From the NCBI GenBank assembly GCA_028820655.1, contig JAPPIK010000001.1:62001-126000 (forward strand): DNA of 64,000 nt, in the 5' to 3' direction. A model generated the notes under the pieces. It did not search any database, was not told the DNA's origin, and worked only from the letters and a program-made list of their open reading frames with translations. Made by a program: the position numbers and the translations under genes. The DNA comes from Candidatus Poribacteria bacterium (lineage in GTDB: Bacteria > Poribacteria > WGA-4E > JAJDTR01). Positions 63,937 to 64,000 of the stretch are shown piece after piece (position 1 is the stretch's first letter; each line of letters opens with the position of its first letter).

Positions 63937-64000
63937 AGTTTTCGTTCTTTATCCCTGCCATTGAAAAAGTGTTACTTGGTAGCGTGCCATTATCCCTGCC

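Overview
The window is a contiguous piece of a bacterial chromosome with moderate GC. The gene content suggests Candidatus Poribacteria or a close, probably marine or sponge-associated, relative. The pointers are several phytanoyl-CoA-dioxygenase-like genes, a secreted 14-repeat WD40 protein with a dockerin-like module and a PNPFNP-type C-terminal sorting domain, PorV-like and F5/8C surface proteins, sulfotransferase and PhyH remnants, and many TTG/GTG starts. This assignment is inference from family content; no rRNA or tRNA gene was seen to confirm it.

Layout. 0-8.3 kb: GT-C-like membrane protein, Gfo/Idh/MocA oxidoreductase, three PhyH-family oxygenases (one carrying a degenerate Nudix-like tail) and a BDH2-like SDR. 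8.4-18.2 kb: secreted WD40/dockerin protein, orphan molybdopterin hydroxylase large subunit, an RND efflux pump broken by one frameshift, and pgeF. 18.5-27.4 kb: a P-loop kinase-like gene; an egtD-ABC transporter cluster read here as ergothioneine/hercynine synthesis plus transport; and a eukaryotic-type glycogen branching enzyme facing a glycogen-synthase-like glycosyltransferase. 27.4-38.3 kb, minus strand: a nonsense-interrupted GNAT gene, lipA, hflC, hflK, an outer-membrane barrel, a PorV-like protein, a small coiled-coil membrane protein, an F5/8C surface protein and purB.

38.6-48.9 kb, plus strand: a short SelW/Rdx-type gene whose CxxU motif uses an in-frame TGA (probable selenocysteine, missed by ordinary ORF calling), purH, an iron-type alcohol dehydrogenase, a tandem triplication of a 680-residue membrane protein with a C-terminal carbohydrate-binding-like module, and two tiny membrane genes. 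49-56.5 kb: GNAT, threonine synthase, an ABC export pair with an outer-membrane protein, and two DppB/DppC-type permeases. 56.5-58.4 kb: a decay zone with a MITE-like element, a folded repeat, a twice-frameshifted methyltransferase, an ORF ended by an in-frame TGA and a broken sulfotransferase. 58.4-63.6 kb: EamA transporter, small Cys-rich acidic protein, enolase-superfamily dehydratase, N-acyl-D-amino-acid deacylase-like amidohydrolase and M55 D-aminopeptidase-like protein. The window ends in a PhyH remnant and a two-hairpin repeat.

How it fits together: 59.9-63.6 kb reads as a catabolic cassette for sugar acids and D-amino-acid compounds; 19.4-23.1 kb as thiol-betaine metabolism; 31-37 kb as a cell-surface operon. 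Several frameshifts sit at short homopolymer runs, so some pseudogene calls could be assembly errors. No CRISPR array, complete insertion sequence, prophage or replication origin was recognised.
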